NCBI GenBank assembly: GCA_013821825.1
Contig: PNJK01000010.1
Span: 1 to 64,000, forward strand
DNA length: 64,000 bases
Source of the DNA: Rhodobacter sp.
GTDB taxonomy: Bacteria > Pseudomonadota > Alphaproteobacteria > Rhodobacterales > Rhodobacteraceae
Reading direction: 5' to 3'
Both the position numbers and the translations under genes were made by a program. Below the pieces are notes generated by a model. That model was not told the origin of the DNA. It saw nothing but the letters and a program-made list of their open reading frames with translations, and ran no database searches. Positions within the stretch are counted from its first letter, which is position 1. Every line of letters begins with the position of its first letter. Shown here in pieces: positions 43,192 to 52,461 of this stretch.

Positions 43192-43212
43192 TTATCCACA
43201 GGGTTATACACA
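43192..43212 (+). promoter_or_regulatory. Tandem DnaA boxes
   Basis: TTATCCACA (43192-43200, perfect consensus) and TTATACACA (43204-43212, strong-affinity variant) are in the same orientation, 12 nt apart, followed by TTGACA at 43217-43222. They lie 37 nt after miaA and upstream of the AraC-type regulator, so they could place that promoter under DnaA control. Confidence 0.75.
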
Positions 43213-43327
43213 GGATTTGACAACATTGGTGGGTAACTCGGCCGCCCTCCTGTCGATTTCGCTTGGGTTGTGCTACGTGGGCTGCTTAATTGGTCCCAAC
43301 GCCAGCCTTCCGCCGAGATCGGTCTTC

Positions 43328-44125
43328 ATGAGCACGCCAGTTCCACCTTCGCCCTCGCGACTTGTTGCAATTCCGCGGCTTGCTGCTGGCGGGCGTTGGC
43401 GGGTCGAGGCGATGCGCTCGATCTCGGAGCCGTGCCTTTTGTGGTTCACCAAAGGTCAGGGCCGGATCACCATCTCGGGCGTCACCCGGGGATACACCAC
43501 CCATAACGCGATCTTCATTCCGCCGGGCGTGATGCACGGGTTTGAAGCCGGTCCGCAAGTCTTTGGTACTGCGGTCTTTTTCGGCCGTGATTCCGATATC
43601 GTCCTGCCAAAGACGCCTTTGCACCTGCGCATCCGTGAAGTTCACGCGCAGCAAGAGGTGAATATCCTGCTGGACGCCATCCAGCGCGAAATCGAAAGCG
43701 ACACGCCCGCGCATGACAGGGCGACGCGGCATTACGTTGGGCTTTTGGGTGTCTGGCTTGAGCGCCAGGCCCGCAAGGCCGACCCCGATGCCGCCCGCCC
43801 CGACGCCACACGGCGGCTGATGGCGCGCTATACGGCTTTGCTGGAACGGAACTTCCGCTCCGGCATGGGCGTGGCCGATTTTGCCACCGCACTGGGGGTC
43901 ACCCCCACGCATCTGACCCGGTGCTGCAACACGGCCTGCGGGCGGCCCGCCAGCGCCTTGCTTCAGGATCGCCGCATCTTCGAGGCGCGCAAGCTGCTCG
44001 CCGAGACCCGGATTCCGGTGGGCCGCATCGCCGAGCATCTGGGCTTCAACTCGCCCGCCTATTTCACCCGCGCCTTCCAGCATCTGACCGGCAAATCGCC
44101 ATCGGCATTCCGCCGCGCCAGGTGA
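43328..44125 (+). CDS. AraC-family transcription regulator
   Basis: The 265-residue protein has an N-terminal cupin-like sensor (ARLAAGGRWRVEAM-like segment, GYTTHNAIFIPPGVMHGFEAG with the typical metal/sugar-barrel turn). Two C-terminal helix-turn-helix units follow: FATALGVTPTHLTRCCNTACGRPASALLQDRRIFEARKLLAE and IPVGRIAEHLGFNSPAYFTRAFQHLTGKSPSAFR. I chose ATG 43328 (MSTPVPPSPS); the frame is open far upstream, but that part crosses the DnaA boxes and miaA. It lies 271 nt upstream of the peptide ABC operon in the same direction and is its probable local regulator. Confidence 0.88.
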   Translation: MSTPVPPSPSRLVAIPRLAAGGRWRVEAMRSISEPCLLWFTKGQGRITISGVTRGYTTHNAIFIPPGVMHGFEAGPQVFGTAVFFGRDSDIVLPKTPLHLRIREVHAQQEVNILLDAIQREIESDTPAHDRATRHYVGLLGVWLERQARKADPDAARPDATRRLMARYTALLERNFRSGMGVADFATALGVTPTHLTRCCNTACGRPASALLQDRRIFEARKLLAETRIPVGRIAEHLGFNSPAYFTRAFQHLTGKSPSAFRRAR

Positions 44126-44396
44126 CGACGCCGCGTGCCGAAGTCATAAGACAGCGGCAGATGAACTTGCGTTTCCGGCAGTTGATAGAAAAAAGTCGAC
44201 TGATCAATGTCGCAAACGGGCCACCACACGACGAAAGCAGTCGTTGACGTGGGGCCGAAAAAGTTGCGCAATGGAACTTGGGGCGCAGGGTGTGTGCAGA
44301 CGTCCTTTCCGGGTTCGGCACCGCCGGACAGGGCGGCGGTCTGCAAGACTGTGGTGCCAAAGCCAAGAAACAAAAAAACCTGTCAGGGAGACCAGA

Positions 44397-46034
44397 ATGA
44401 TCGACAAGACCCGTGCTGCCGCTCTTCATCCTGCGGCCAAGATCCACGCTGACGACTTCTCGGCCGGCAAGATCAGCCGCCGCGAGTTTCTGACCCGCAC
44501 GACCGCAATGGGCGTGTCGGCCGCTGCAGCCTATGGCCTGATCGGCCTGCCGACCCCCGCCAATGCCGAAGCGCATGTAAAGGTCGGCGGCATCATCCGC
44601 GTCGGGATGGAAGTGAAAGGCACGAAGGACCCGCGGCTGGCCGACTGGCCGCACATTTCGAACGTCTATCGCGGCTGGCTGGAGTATCTGATCCAGTACA
44701 ACGCCGATGGCACCTTTGAAGGCCGCCTGCTGGAAAGCTGGGAAGCCAATGCCGACGCGACCCAGTATACGCTGAAGGTCCGCCCGGGCGTGACCTGGAA
44801 CAATGGCGAGCCGTTCACCGCCGATGACGTGGTGCGCAACTTCGCGCGCTGGACCGACGGCAACGTCGAAGGCAACGCGATGGCCAGCCGTTTCCCGGGT
44901 CTCGTGGACGAAGCGACGAAGACCCTGCGCGAGGGGGCTGTGGTCAAGGTGGACGAAAGCACCGTGCAGCTGAACCTTACGTCGTCCGACGTCGCCGTGG
45001 TGCCGAACCTTGCCGACTATCCGTCGGCGGTCGTGCACTCCAGCTTTGTCGACGGTGACGACCCGGCGCTGAATCCGATCGGGACCGGGCCTTATGTGCC
45101 GCAGGAAGTCTCGGTCGGCCAGAAGGCCATCCTGGTCCGCGCGCCGAACCACACCTGGTGGGGTGGCACCGCTCCGCTGGACGAGATCCAGTACATCGAC
45201 TTCGGCACCGACCCCTCGACCATGGTGAACCTGGCGGCCTCGGACGAGATTGACGCCAACTATGAAACCACCGGCGACTTCATCGAACAGATGGACACGC
45301 TGGGCTGGAAGAAGCTTGAGGTTGTCACTGCGGCGACCATCGTGGTGCGGATGAACTCCGCCACCAGCGAGCTTTACAAGGAAAAAGCGGTTCGTCAGGC
45401 GATACAGAAGGCCGTCGATCTCAGCGTCGTGCTGGAACTGGGCTACAACGGCCTTGGCGTCACCGCCGAGAACCACCATGCCAGCCCGATCCACCCGGAA
45501 TACGCCAAGATCCCGGATCAGGTCGTCGACCCGGCCGGCCTGCAGCCAGCGCTGGAGGCGGCAGGCATTGCCGACACCGAGTTGGAAGTGATCTCGCTTG
45601 ACGATGGCTGGGAAGCGGCGACCACGGCGGCCGTCGTGGCACAGCTGAAGGATGCCGGTGCCAACGTGAAGCACACGGTGATGCCGGGGTCGACCTTCTG
45701 GAACGACTGGCAGAAGTACCCCTTCTCGTCGACCACCTGGAACCATCGTCCGCTTGCGGTGCAGAACATGTCGCTCGCCTACACCTCGACGGGGTCGTGG
45801 AACGAGACCGGCATGGCCAATCCCGAGTTCGATGCGGCCATGGTCCGGGCCCTGGCCCTGGCCGACGCTGACGCCCGGCGCAACGAGATGGTGACCCTGG
45901 AGACGATCCTGCAGGACGAGGGGTACATCATCCAGCCCTTCTGGCGGTCGCTGTTCGCGCATGTGAAGGAGGGCTTCAACGTCGAGCGGCACCCCTCGAA
46001 CGAGCACCAGCACTACAAGTGGTCGGTGGCCTGA
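44397..46034 (+). CDS. Peptide-type ABC transporter substrate-binding protein (SBP_bac_5)
   Basis: At 545 residues it is a periplasmic cluster-C binding protein. The N-terminus carries a twin-arginine signal (ISRREFLTRTTAMG, then a hydrophobic stretch ending PTPANA). The SBP_bac_5 pattern follows: WPHISNVYRGWLEYLIQYNADGTFEGRLLESWE, TYTLKVRPGVTWNNGEPFTADDVVRNF, and NPIGTGPYVPQE. The Tat signal implies folding, perhaps with a cofactor, before export. ATG is preceded by CAGGGAGACC. It heads the operon with two permeases and a double ATPase. Substrate is unknown (peptides, opines or similar). Confidence 0.92.
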   Translation: MIDKTRAAALHPAAKIHADDFSAGKISRREFLTRTTAMGVSAAAAYGLIGLPTPANAEAHVKVGGIIRVGMEVKGTKDPRLADWPHISNVYRGWLEYLIQYNADGTFEGRLLESWEANADATQYTLKVRPGVTWNNGEPFTADDVVRNFARWTDGNVEGNAMASRFPGLVDEATKTLREGAVVKVDESTVQLNLTSSDVAVVPNLADYPSAVVHSSFVDGDDPALNPIGTGPYVPQEVSVGQKAILVRAPNHTWWGGTAPLDEIQYIDFGTDPSTMVNLAASDEIDANYETTGDFIEQMDTLGWKKLEVVTAATIVVRMNSATSELYKEKAVRQAIQKAVDLSVVLELGYNGLGVTAENHHASPIHPEYAKIPDQVVDPAGLQPALEAAGIADTELEVISLDDGWEAATTAAVVAQLKDAGANVKHTVMPGSTFWNDWQKYPFSSTTWNHRPLAVQNMSLAYTSTGSWNETGMANPEFDAAMVRALALADADARRNEMVTLETILQDEGYIIQPFWRSLFAHVKEGFNVERHPSNEHQHYKWSVA

Positions 46035-46152
46035 CGCCGAGCCGGTTCGGGCGCGCAACCTGTGCGCGCCCGGGCTATCATAGCTACCCCCGCCATCCGC
46101 CGCCGCCCGCAAGGGCCGGCCTGATTGCCCGACGGGAGCAAAGGCCAACGCC

Positions 46153-47232
46153 ATGCTGATTTTCATTGCACGCCGTCTGGGCATCATGTTGCTCACGGCT
46201 TTCGTCCTGACTTTCGTGGTCTTCTTCCTGACCAACCTTCCGCCCAACCTGGAAAAGCTGGCCCGCAGCGAGGGGTCGGTACGGATGTCCGACGAATCCG
46301 TCACCGCCTGGATCGAACAGAACGGTCACGGAGGGTCGGTTCTTACACGGTATGGCCAGTGGCTTGGCATGGTGCCAGGCTGGGTGCTTACCGATGAAAA
46401 GGGCGTGACACGCGGGCGGTGCATCGCCCAGCGCCAGGACCCTGCCGAAGCATCGCGCTTCTGCGGCATCCTGCAAGGCGACTGGGGAAATTCGACATTC
46501 TTCAAGAAAGCCGTCCTGCCCTCGCTTGGCGAGAAGCTTGGCGCGACGGGCTGGCTGATGCTTTGGGTGATGATCGTCATGGTGCCGACGGCATTGGTGA
46601 TCGGGGTCGTGTCGGGCATGCGCGAAGGGACCCGGACCGACCGGGCGCTTTCCACCTTCTCCATAGCCTCGACCGCGACACCGGAATACGTGTCCGGCGT
46701 CATCCTGGTGGCGCTCTTCGCTTCGCCTGTCACCGGGTTGTCACCCATTCTGGCCGAATGGGGCTGGATCGATGGCAAGACACTTTTCCTGGGCGCCGCC
46801 TCGCCCGACAAGATCACCTTCTGGAGCTTCACGCTCCCGGTCCTGACCATCGCCCTTTACGGCATCGGCTACATCGCGCGGATGACCCGCGCCTCGATGA
46901 CCGAAGTAATGACGGCGCAATACATCCGCACCGCGCGGCTGAAGGGCGTCAGCTTCGGACAGGTGGTGATCCGGCACGCGCTGCGCAACGCGCTGATCGC
47001 GCCCTTCACCGTCATCATGCTGCAGTTTCCCTGGCTTCTGAACGGCGTCGTCATCGTCGAGACCCTGTTCAACTACAAGGGCTTCGGCTGGACGCTGGTT
47101 CAGGCTGCCGGCAACAACGACATCAACCTCCTGCTCGGCTGTTCGGTCGTGGCGGTCTTCGTGGTGCTGGTGACCCAGCTTATCTCGGACATCGGCTATG
47201 TCTTCCTGAACCCGCGCATCCGCATATCGTAA
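46153..47232 (+). CDS. ABC transporter permease, DppB/OppB type
   Basis: A 359-residue inner-membrane permease. After the first helix (RRLGIMLLTAFVLTFVVFFLTN) there is an enlarged periplasmic loop of about 90 residues. Five further helices end in the coupling-helix EAA motif (YIRTARLKGVSFGQVVIRHALRNALIAPFTVI). The family is usually about 310 residues, and the extra length lies in the first periplasmic loop. It forms the heterodimeric channel with the next gene product. ATG 46153 lies 118 nt after the binding-protein stop. Ten nt separate it from the DppC-like gene. Confidence 0.92.
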   Translation: MLIFIARRLGIMLLTAFVLTFVVFFLTNLPPNLEKLARSEGSVRMSDESVTAWIEQNGHGGSVLTRYGQWLGMVPGWVLTDEKGVTRGRCIAQRQDPAEASRFCGILQGDWGNSTFFKKAVLPSLGEKLGATGWLMLWVMIVMVPTALVIGVVSGMREGTRTDRALSTFSIASTATPEYVSGVILVALFASPVTGLSPILAEWGWIDGKTLFLGAASPDKITFWSFTLPVLTIALYGIGYIARMTRASMTEVMTAQYIRTARLKGVSFGQVVIRHALRNALIAPFTVIMLQFPWLLNGVVIVETLFNYKGFGWTLVQAAGNNDINLLLGCSVVAVFVVLVTQLISDIGYVFLNPRIRIS

Positions 47233-47241
47233 GGGGCCAGC

Positions 47242-48408
47242 ATGGACGACGCACTCACCTGGGGCGCAATCATCGGCCAGATATTGATGCAGTTCCTGCC
47301 AGTGTGGATTGCACTTGTCGCAACCTATGCCGTGTCGATCACTTTCAAGCGGCGGCTGGGGCTTTACGGCAAGCTCTTTGACAGCCCGGTCGGCATGATC
47401 GGCTTTGGCATCGTGATGTTCTGGGTCTTCACGGCGGTCTTTGCCGACCAGATCGTTACCTTCGACCCGCTTGCCCAGCTTGGCAGCAAGAAGAATCTGG
47501 CGCCGGGTTCGGTGTTCGCGGACGCCGCCGAGGACCAGTACAAGTATTTCCTCTTTGGCGGCGACCACCTGGCGCGCGATGTCTTCAGCCGGATGGTGAT
47601 GGGCGCGCGTTCGGTGCTGTCGATCGCGCCCGCCGCCACAGCCTTCGCCTTCATGGTGGGGATCACGCTGGGTGTTCCAGCGGGCTATTTCGGCGGACGA
47701 CTGGACACGACCCTGTCCTTCGTTGCCAACCTCGTCCTCGCCTTCCCGGTGATCCTGCTGTTCTACCTGCTTGTCACCCCGGAGATCAGGCTGACCGGCA
47801 TCCCGGTCGTCCTGGCTGCGCTTCTCTTCATCTTTCCGATCGTGTTTCTGACCATCCTCTTCAACTCGCGCTACTTCACCGACCCCAAAAAGCGGAACCT
47901 CTATGTCGGGATGGTGCTTGTGGTCGGCCTTTGGGCCTATTCGGGACTTGCCTTCAACATGGACCCCCTGGGCGTCTGGTCGATGGACCCCAACCTTCTG
48001 AACGTCTTCGTGTCGGTGGTCTTCGTGAATTCTCCCACCGTGTTCCGCATCGTGCGCGGCATCGTGATGGACCTGAAGGCGCGCGACTATGTTGCGGCGG
48101 GCCAGACCCGGGGTGAAGGCCCCTGGTACATCATGCTGTGGGAGATACTGCCAAATGCGCGCGGGCCGCTGATCGTCGATTTCTGCCTGCGCATCGGCTA
48201 TACTACGATCCTCCTCGGCACCCTCGGTTTCTTCGGCCTTGGCGTGGCACCGGACAGCCCGGACTGGGGCTCGACCATCGACGATGGCCGAAAGACGCTC
48301 AGCCTCTTCCCGCACGCCGCCGTGGTCCCCGCCCTTGCCCTGATGAGCCTGGTCCTCGGCCTCAACCTTCTGGCCGACGGTTTGCGCGAAGAAAGCCTTA
48401 GGGACTGA
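47242..48408 (+). CDS. ABC transporter permease, DppC/OppC type
   Basis: The 388-residue partner permease begins with a helix at about 10-30, then the OppC_N helix (VGMIGFGIVMFWVFTAVFAD). The BPD_transp_1 core has AARDVFSRM-type text (LARDVFSRMVMGARSVLSIAP) and the EAA coupling motif (KARDYVAAGQTRGEGPWYIMLWEILPNARGPL), closing with GVAPDSPDWGSTIDDGRKTL. It is about 90 residues longer than usual because of an inserted segment between helices near residues 165-230. It is followed by 81 nt with a GC hairpin before the ATPase gene. Confidence 0.92.
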   Translation: MDDALTWGAIIGQILMQFLPVWIALVATYAVSITFKRRLGLYGKLFDSPVGMIGFGIVMFWVFTAVFADQIVTFDPLAQLGSKKNLAPGSVFADAAEDQYKYFLFGGDHLARDVFSRMVMGARSVLSIAPAATAFAFMVGITLGVPAGYFGGRLDTTLSFVANLVLAFPVILLFYLLVTPEIRLTGIPVVLAALLFIFPIVFLTILFNSRYFTDPKKRNLYVGMVLVVGLWAYSGLAFNMDPLGVWSMDPNLLNVFVSVVFVNSPTVFRIVRGIVMDLKARDYVAAGQTRGEGPWYIMLWEILPNARGPLIVDFCLRIGYTTILLGTLGFFGLGVAPDSPDWGSTIDDGRKTLSLFPHAAVVPALALMSLVLGLNLLADGLREESLRD

Positions 48409-48433
48409 TGACATTCATCTGTCCGTGAATATC

Positions 48434-48463
48434 CCGGGGACCAGGGAGCTGGCCCCCGGTCCC
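48434..48463. other. GC hairpin inside the peptide ABC operon
   Basis: GGGACC and GGTCCC arms, with additional CCGGGG/CCCCGG-type pairing, lie in the 81-nt gap between permease and ATPase. No T run follows. It may modulate or stabilise segments of the message rather than terminate it. Confidence 0.4.
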
Positions 48464-48489
48464 GCACTCGAAGTCAAAGCGAGGCTGCC

Positions 48490-50577
48490 ATGACCGACAC
48501 CACCTGGGACCCCTCGAAACCGATCCTGGAAATCGACCATCTGTCGATCAGCTTCTTCACCCGCCTCCGGGAAATCCCGGCGGTGATGGACTTTTCCTGC
48601 ACCGTCATGGCGGGCGAGGCGATGGGGCTCGTGGGCGAAAGCGGCTGCGGCAAGTCTACCGTGGCCCTCGCCGTCATGCGTGACCTCGGCAAGAACGGGC
48701 GGATCACCGGCGGTTCGATCAAGTTCAAGGGCCGCAACCTGACCACCATGAACGACGAGGAACTGCGCCACATCCGCGGCTCGGAAATCGCGATGATCTA
48801 TCAGGAACCGATGGCCTCCCTGAACCCGGCGATGAAGATCGGCGCGCAGCTGGCCGAAGTGCCGATGATCCATTCCGGCATGTCGAAGGCCGAAGCCTGG
48901 AAACTGGCCCGCCAGATCGTCGCCGACGTGCGCCTGCCCGACCCCGACCGCATCATCAACGCCTATCCGCACCAGCTTTCCGGTGGCCAGCAGCAGCGCA
49001 TCGTCATCGCCATGGCGCTGATGGCGAAACCGGCGCTTCTCATCCTTGACGAGCCGACCACGGCGCTTGACGTGACCGTCGAGGCGGGGATCGTCGATCT
49101 GGTCAAGGATCTGGGCGAAAAGTACGGCACCTCGATGCTGTTCATCAGCCACAATCTCGGGCTGGTGATGGATGTCTGCGACCGCATCTGCGTGATGTAT
49201 TCCGGTGAGGCCGTCGAAACCGGCGCCGTCAAGGAAGTCTTCGACGTGATGCGCCACCCCTATACGCAGGCGCTGTTCCGGTCGATCCCGTTGCCGGGGG
49301 CCGACAAGAACGCGCGCCCGCTGATCAGCATTCCCGGCAACTTCCCCCTGCCTCACGAACGCCCGCCCGGATGCAACTTCGGTCCGCGTTGCGATTACTT
49401 CCAGCAGGGCCGCTGCGACGCCGGGGACATCCCGATGGACCCGGTTCCGGGCGGCGACCGGCACGAGACGCGTTGCCTGCGCTGGACCGAAATCGACTGG
49501 GCTGCCCCCCCTGCCAGGCGCGCGGTCAAGACCAAGGCCCCCATCGGCAAGGTCGTCCTGAAGATGGAGGACCTGAAAAAATACTACTCCGTCTCGACCG
49601 GAGCCTTCGGCGGCGGCATGACCAAGGTGGTCAAGGCCAACGAAACCCTCAGCTTCGAGGCCCGCCAGGGCGAGACCCTTGCCATCGTCGGCGAATCCGG
49701 CTGCGGCAAGTCCACCTTCGCCAAGGTCCTGATGGGGCTGGAGACTGCGACCTCCGGCTCGATCATGCTCTTTGACGAGAACGTCCAGTCCACCCCGATC
49801 CAGAAGCGCAACACGGACGTCGTGTCTTCCGTTCAAATGGTGTTTCAGAACCCGTTCGACACGCTGAACCCGTCGATGACCGTAGGCCGCCAGATCATCC
49901 GCGCGCTGGAGATCTTCAAATACGGCAACTCGGATGAAGATCGGCGGAACCGGATGCTGGAGCTTCTTGACCTGGTGAAACTGCCCCGCGCCTTCGCCGA
50001 CCGGATGCCCCGCCAGCTTTCCGGCGGGCAGAAGCAGCGCGTCGGCATCGCCCGCGCCTTTGCCGGGGGTGCCAAGGTCGTGGTTGCCGACGAACCGGTC
50101 TCGGCTCTCGACGTGTCGGTTCAGGCTGCGGTCACCGACCTGCTGATGGACATCCAGCGCGAGAACGGCACGACGCTGCTGTTCATCAGCCACGACCTTT
50201 CCATCGTGCGCTATCTGAGCGACAGGGTGATGGTGATGTATCTTGGCCATGTGGTCGAGATGGGGACCACCGATCAGGTCTTCCAACCGCCCTACCACCC
50301 CTATACCGAGGCGCTCCTTTCCGCCGTGCCGATCGCCGACACCAAAGTCGAACGCAAGCGGATCGTGCTGGAAGGCGACATCCCGTCAGCGATGAACCCG
50401 CCGCCCGGCTGCCCGTTCCAGACCCGTTGCCGTTGGAAATCCAAGGTGCCGGGAAACCGCTGCGAAACCGAGATGCCAGGGGTGCGCACCCTTGCCGGTG
50501 GTCACCAGATCAAGTGCCACCTCTCGACCGAGGTGCTGCAACAGATGGAGCCGGTGATCAAGGTCGCGGCCGAGTGA
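48490..50577 (+). CDS. Fused double ABC ATPase (DppD-DppF type) of the peptide importer
   Basis: The 695-residue protein holds two complete nucleotide-binding domains. NBD1 (about 10-335): Walker A GESGCGKST, Q-loop YQEPM, signature LSGGQQQR, Walker B LLILDEPTTALD, H-loop ISHNL. NBD2 (about 355-680): GESGCGKST, FQNPF, LSGGQKQR, VVADEPVSALD, ISHDL. Each ends with the oligopeptide C-terminal extension containing cysteines (PPGCNFGPRCDYF...RCDAG and PPGCPFQTRCRWK...RCET), the site where an Fe-S cluster is reported in related Dpp/Opp ATPases. It powers the two permeases upstream. Confidence 0.94.
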   Translation: MTDTTWDPSKPILEIDHLSISFFTRLREIPAVMDFSCTVMAGEAMGLVGESGCGKSTVALAVMRDLGKNGRITGGSIKFKGRNLTTMNDEELRHIRGSEIAMIYQEPMASLNPAMKIGAQLAEVPMIHSGMSKAEAWKLARQIVADVRLPDPDRIINAYPHQLSGGQQQRIVIAMALMAKPALLILDEPTTALDVTVEAGIVDLVKDLGEKYGTSMLFISHNLGLVMDVCDRICVMYSGEAVETGAVKEVFDVMRHPYTQALFRSIPLPGADKNARPLISIPGNFPLPHERPPGCNFGPRCDYFQQGRCDAGDIPMDPVPGGDRHETRCLRWTEIDWAAPPARRAVKTKAPIGKVVLKMEDLKKYYSVSTGAFGGGMTKVVKANETLSFEARQGETLAIVGESGCGKSTFAKVLMGLETATSGSIMLFDENVQSTPIQKRNTDVVSSVQMVFQNPFDTLNPSMTVGRQIIRALEIFKYGNSDEDRRNRMLELLDLVKLPRAFADRMPRQLSGGQKQRVGIARAFAGGAKVVVADEPVSALDVSVQAAVTDLLMDIQRENGTTLLFISHDLSIVRYLSDRVMVMYLGHVVEMGTTDQVFQPPYHPYTEALLSAVPIADTKVERKRIVLEGDIPSAMNPPPGCPFQTRCRWKSKVPGNRCETEMPGVRTLAGGHQIKCHLSTEVLQQMEPVIKVAAE

Positions 50578-50607
50578 AGCCTGGCAAGGCGGGCAGCACT
50601 GTCCGCC

Positions 50608-51228
50608 TTACCCGAGAATCGCTTTCACATAGGTCTCGGTCTCGGCGTAGGGCGGAATGCCGTCATACTTTTCCACCGCTTCAGGGCCGGCATTGTAGGC
50701 GGCAAGGGCCAGCTTCCAGGTGCCGAACCGGTCATACATCATGCGAAGATAGCGTGCGCCGCCTTCGAGATTGTTTTTTGGGTCATCGATATCGACACCC
50801 AGTTTCGCCGCTGTCCCCGGCATAAGCTGCGCCAGACCCGTCGCGCCCTTGTTCGACACGGCACCCGGGTTCCAGCCGCTTTCCTGCTGCACCAGACGCA
50901 GGAACAGGTCCTCAGGAACGCCATGCTTGCGCGCTGCTTCCTTGGCCACTGCAAGGTATTCGCCCTTGTAGCTGCCGGTAAAACGCGGGGTCGCCTTGAT
51001 AACCTCACCCTTCTTGTACTTGGGCGTCAGCTTGACCGAACCGCTGTACTGATTGGCCAGCTTGGCGTCGATCAGCCGGGATTGGGATTCGAAAAGCGCC
51101 AGACGCGACTTCGATGAGCCGGTAAGCTTCAACCCCTCGGCCAGCGGCACGCCAGCCGAAACGGCAAGGGCAAGCGTTGCACCGGCAAAACCGGTCATCC
51201 ATCTGCCGCAGTTCCCCACGAAACCCAC
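50608..51228 (-). CDS. Lytic transglycosylase, SLT domain
   Basis: The 206-residue protein has a signal sequence ([19 protein letters not shown]), about 60 residues of basic linker, and a C-terminal SLT family 1 domain. The catalytic Glu is in [29 protein letters not shown], followed by [33 protein letters not shown] and the closing [11 protein letters not shown]. It cleaves peptidoglycan to 1,6-anhydro-muropeptides in the periplasm. The start (51228) is uncertain; a downstream ATG at residue 11 also leaves a signal peptide. Convergent to the ABC operon; an imperfect hairpin (50586-50609) lies between. Confidence 0.9.
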   Translation of the reverse strand: MGFVGNCGRWMTGFAGATLALAVSAGVPLAEGLKLTGSSKSRLALFESQSRLIDAKLANQYSGSVKLTPKYKKGEVIKATPRFTGSYKGEYLAVAKEAARKHGVPEDLFLRLVQQESGWNPGAVSNKGATGLAQLMPGTAAKLGVDIDDPKNNLEGGARYLRMMYDRFGTWKLALAAYNAGPEAVEKYDGIPPYAETETYVKAILG

Positions 51229-51450
51229 CCATCAAGGCCAAGACCGGGTGACTATATCCGAATGGCACTTCTTTTCCAGCCGCAAATCGGCCGGACTTCC
51301 CTACCTGCCCCAGCCCTCTGGCAATCGTCCGCCGACCCGGCAGGCCGCAAGTCGAGTTGCGGCGGCGCATGGGCTCGGTATAGGTTTGTTAACCAAGCGG
51401 CGGCGAAAGTGCCGCACAGAGCCCTTCCGGGCGCAATCAGGGAGAATCGA

Positions 51451-51990
51451 ATGGCGGGGTCGGTCAACAAGGTCATCATCGTGGGAAACCTCGGCCGGGA
51501 CCCGGAGGTGCGCAGTTTCCCTAACGGTGGCAAGGTGGTGAACCTGCGCATTGCCACCTCGGAAACGTGGCGGGACAAGCAGACGGGTGAGCGCAAGGAA
51601 CGCACCGAATGGCACTCGGTCGCGATTTTCAACGAAGCTCTGGGCAAGATTGCCGAGCAATACCTGCGCAAGGGATCGACCGTCTACATCGAGGGTCAGC
51701 TTGAGACGCGGAAGTGGCAGGACCAGTCCGGAGCTGATCGGTACACGACGGAAATCGTGCTGCGGCAATTCCGGGGCGAGTTGACGCTGCTTGGCGGCCG
51801 CGATGGCGGATCGGGCGGCGGTGGCGGCTATGACGACCGGGGCGGCCAGGACGACTTTGGCGGACAGGGCGGCGGCGGGTCTTCATCCGGCGGACGCGGC
51901 GGCTATGGCGGGGGCAGCAGTGGCGGCGCTGCCGGTGGCGGCTCGTCGTCGGGTGGCCGGTCCGACATGGACGACGAGATTCCGTTCTGA
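51451..51990 (+). CDS. ssb: Single-stranded DNA-binding protein
   Basis: The 179-residue OB-fold protein coats single-stranded DNA as a tetramer and recruits repair and replication partners. The OB domain is [38 protein letters not shown]... to about residue 112. A glycine-rich disordered linker ([14 protein letters not shown]...[11 protein letters not shown]) leads to the acidic interaction tip [11 protein letters not shown] 51451 (MAGSV) follows AGGGAG; an in-frame upstream extension of 63 codons has no similarity. The 222-nt upstream gap holds a TTGTTAACC palindrome-like patch but no gene. Confidence 0.96.
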   Translation: MAGSVNKVIIVGNLGRDPEVRSFPNGGKVVNLRIATSETWRDKQTGERKERTEWHSVAIFNEALGKIAEQYLRKGSTVYIEGQLETRKWQDQSGADRYTTEIVLRQFRGELTLLGGRDGGSGGGGGYDDRGGQDDFGGQGGGGSSSGGRGGYGGGSSGGAAGGGSSSGGRSDMDDEIPF

Positions 51991-52078
51991 TCCCTGCCTG
52001 CCCCGGCGACACTGGACCTTGTCCAAGGTATTCCCTATATAATCGATCAACATCCATGGGGACGCCGGGGCAAACGCG

Positions 52079-52432
52079 ATGCAGGACCAGATCGAGGACA
52101 AGCCACTGATCAAGCCCTCTGCAACCGACCATCCGCTTTATCCCCAGATCGTCGAGGCTTGCCGGACGGTGTTCGACCCGGAGATCCCGGTGAACATCTA
52201 CGATCTGGGTCTGGTCTACACGATCGAGATCGGAGACGAGAACGCGGTGGACATCACCATGACGCTGACCGCGCCGGGCTGCCCGGTCGCAGGAGAGATG
52301 CCGGGCTGGGTAGCCGACGCCGTGGAACCCTTGCCGGGCGTCAAGCATGTTGACGTCCACATGACCTTCGATCCGCCCTGGGGCATGGAAATGATGTCCG
52401 ACGAGGCCCGGCTGGAACTGGGTTTCATGTAG
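52079..52432 (+). CDS. SufT/MIP18-type DUF59 iron-sulfur assembly protein
   Basis: The 117-residue single-domain protein belongs to the DUF59 (FeS_assembly_P) family: QIVEACRTVFDPEIPVNIYDLGLVYTIEI, then VDITMTLTAPGCPVAGEMPGWV with the conserved reactive Cys, and HVDVHMTFDPPWGMEMMSDEARLELGFM. Relatives (SufT, PaaD-like, MIP18) help deliver Fe-S clusters to target proteins. It has no SUF neighbours here. ATG 52079 follows 88 nt after ssb. The IscA/ErpA-like carrier encoded 1.5 kb downstream may act in the same process. Confidence 0.92.
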   Translation: MQDQIEDKPLIKPSATDHPLYPQIVEACRTVFDPEIPVNIYDLGLVYTIEIGDENAVDITMTLTAPGCPVAGEMPGWVADAVEPLPGVKHVDVHMTFDPPWGMEMMSDEARLELGFM

Positions 52433-52461
52433 GCGTGATGGTGCCGGGACCTGGCAATTCA

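Noticed and set aside
43192-43212. DnaA boxes considered as a replication origin
   Set aside because: Only two boxes, no clear AT-rich unwinding element, and no origin marker genes alongside. A promoter-level role is more likely.
44064-46304. A 746-codon open frame on the minus strand
   Set aside because: Antisense of the peptide-binding protein gene, with His/Arg/Gly-rich composition.
48415-50298. A 627-codon open frame on the minus strand
   Set aside because: Antisense of the fused double ATPase gene; no motifs.
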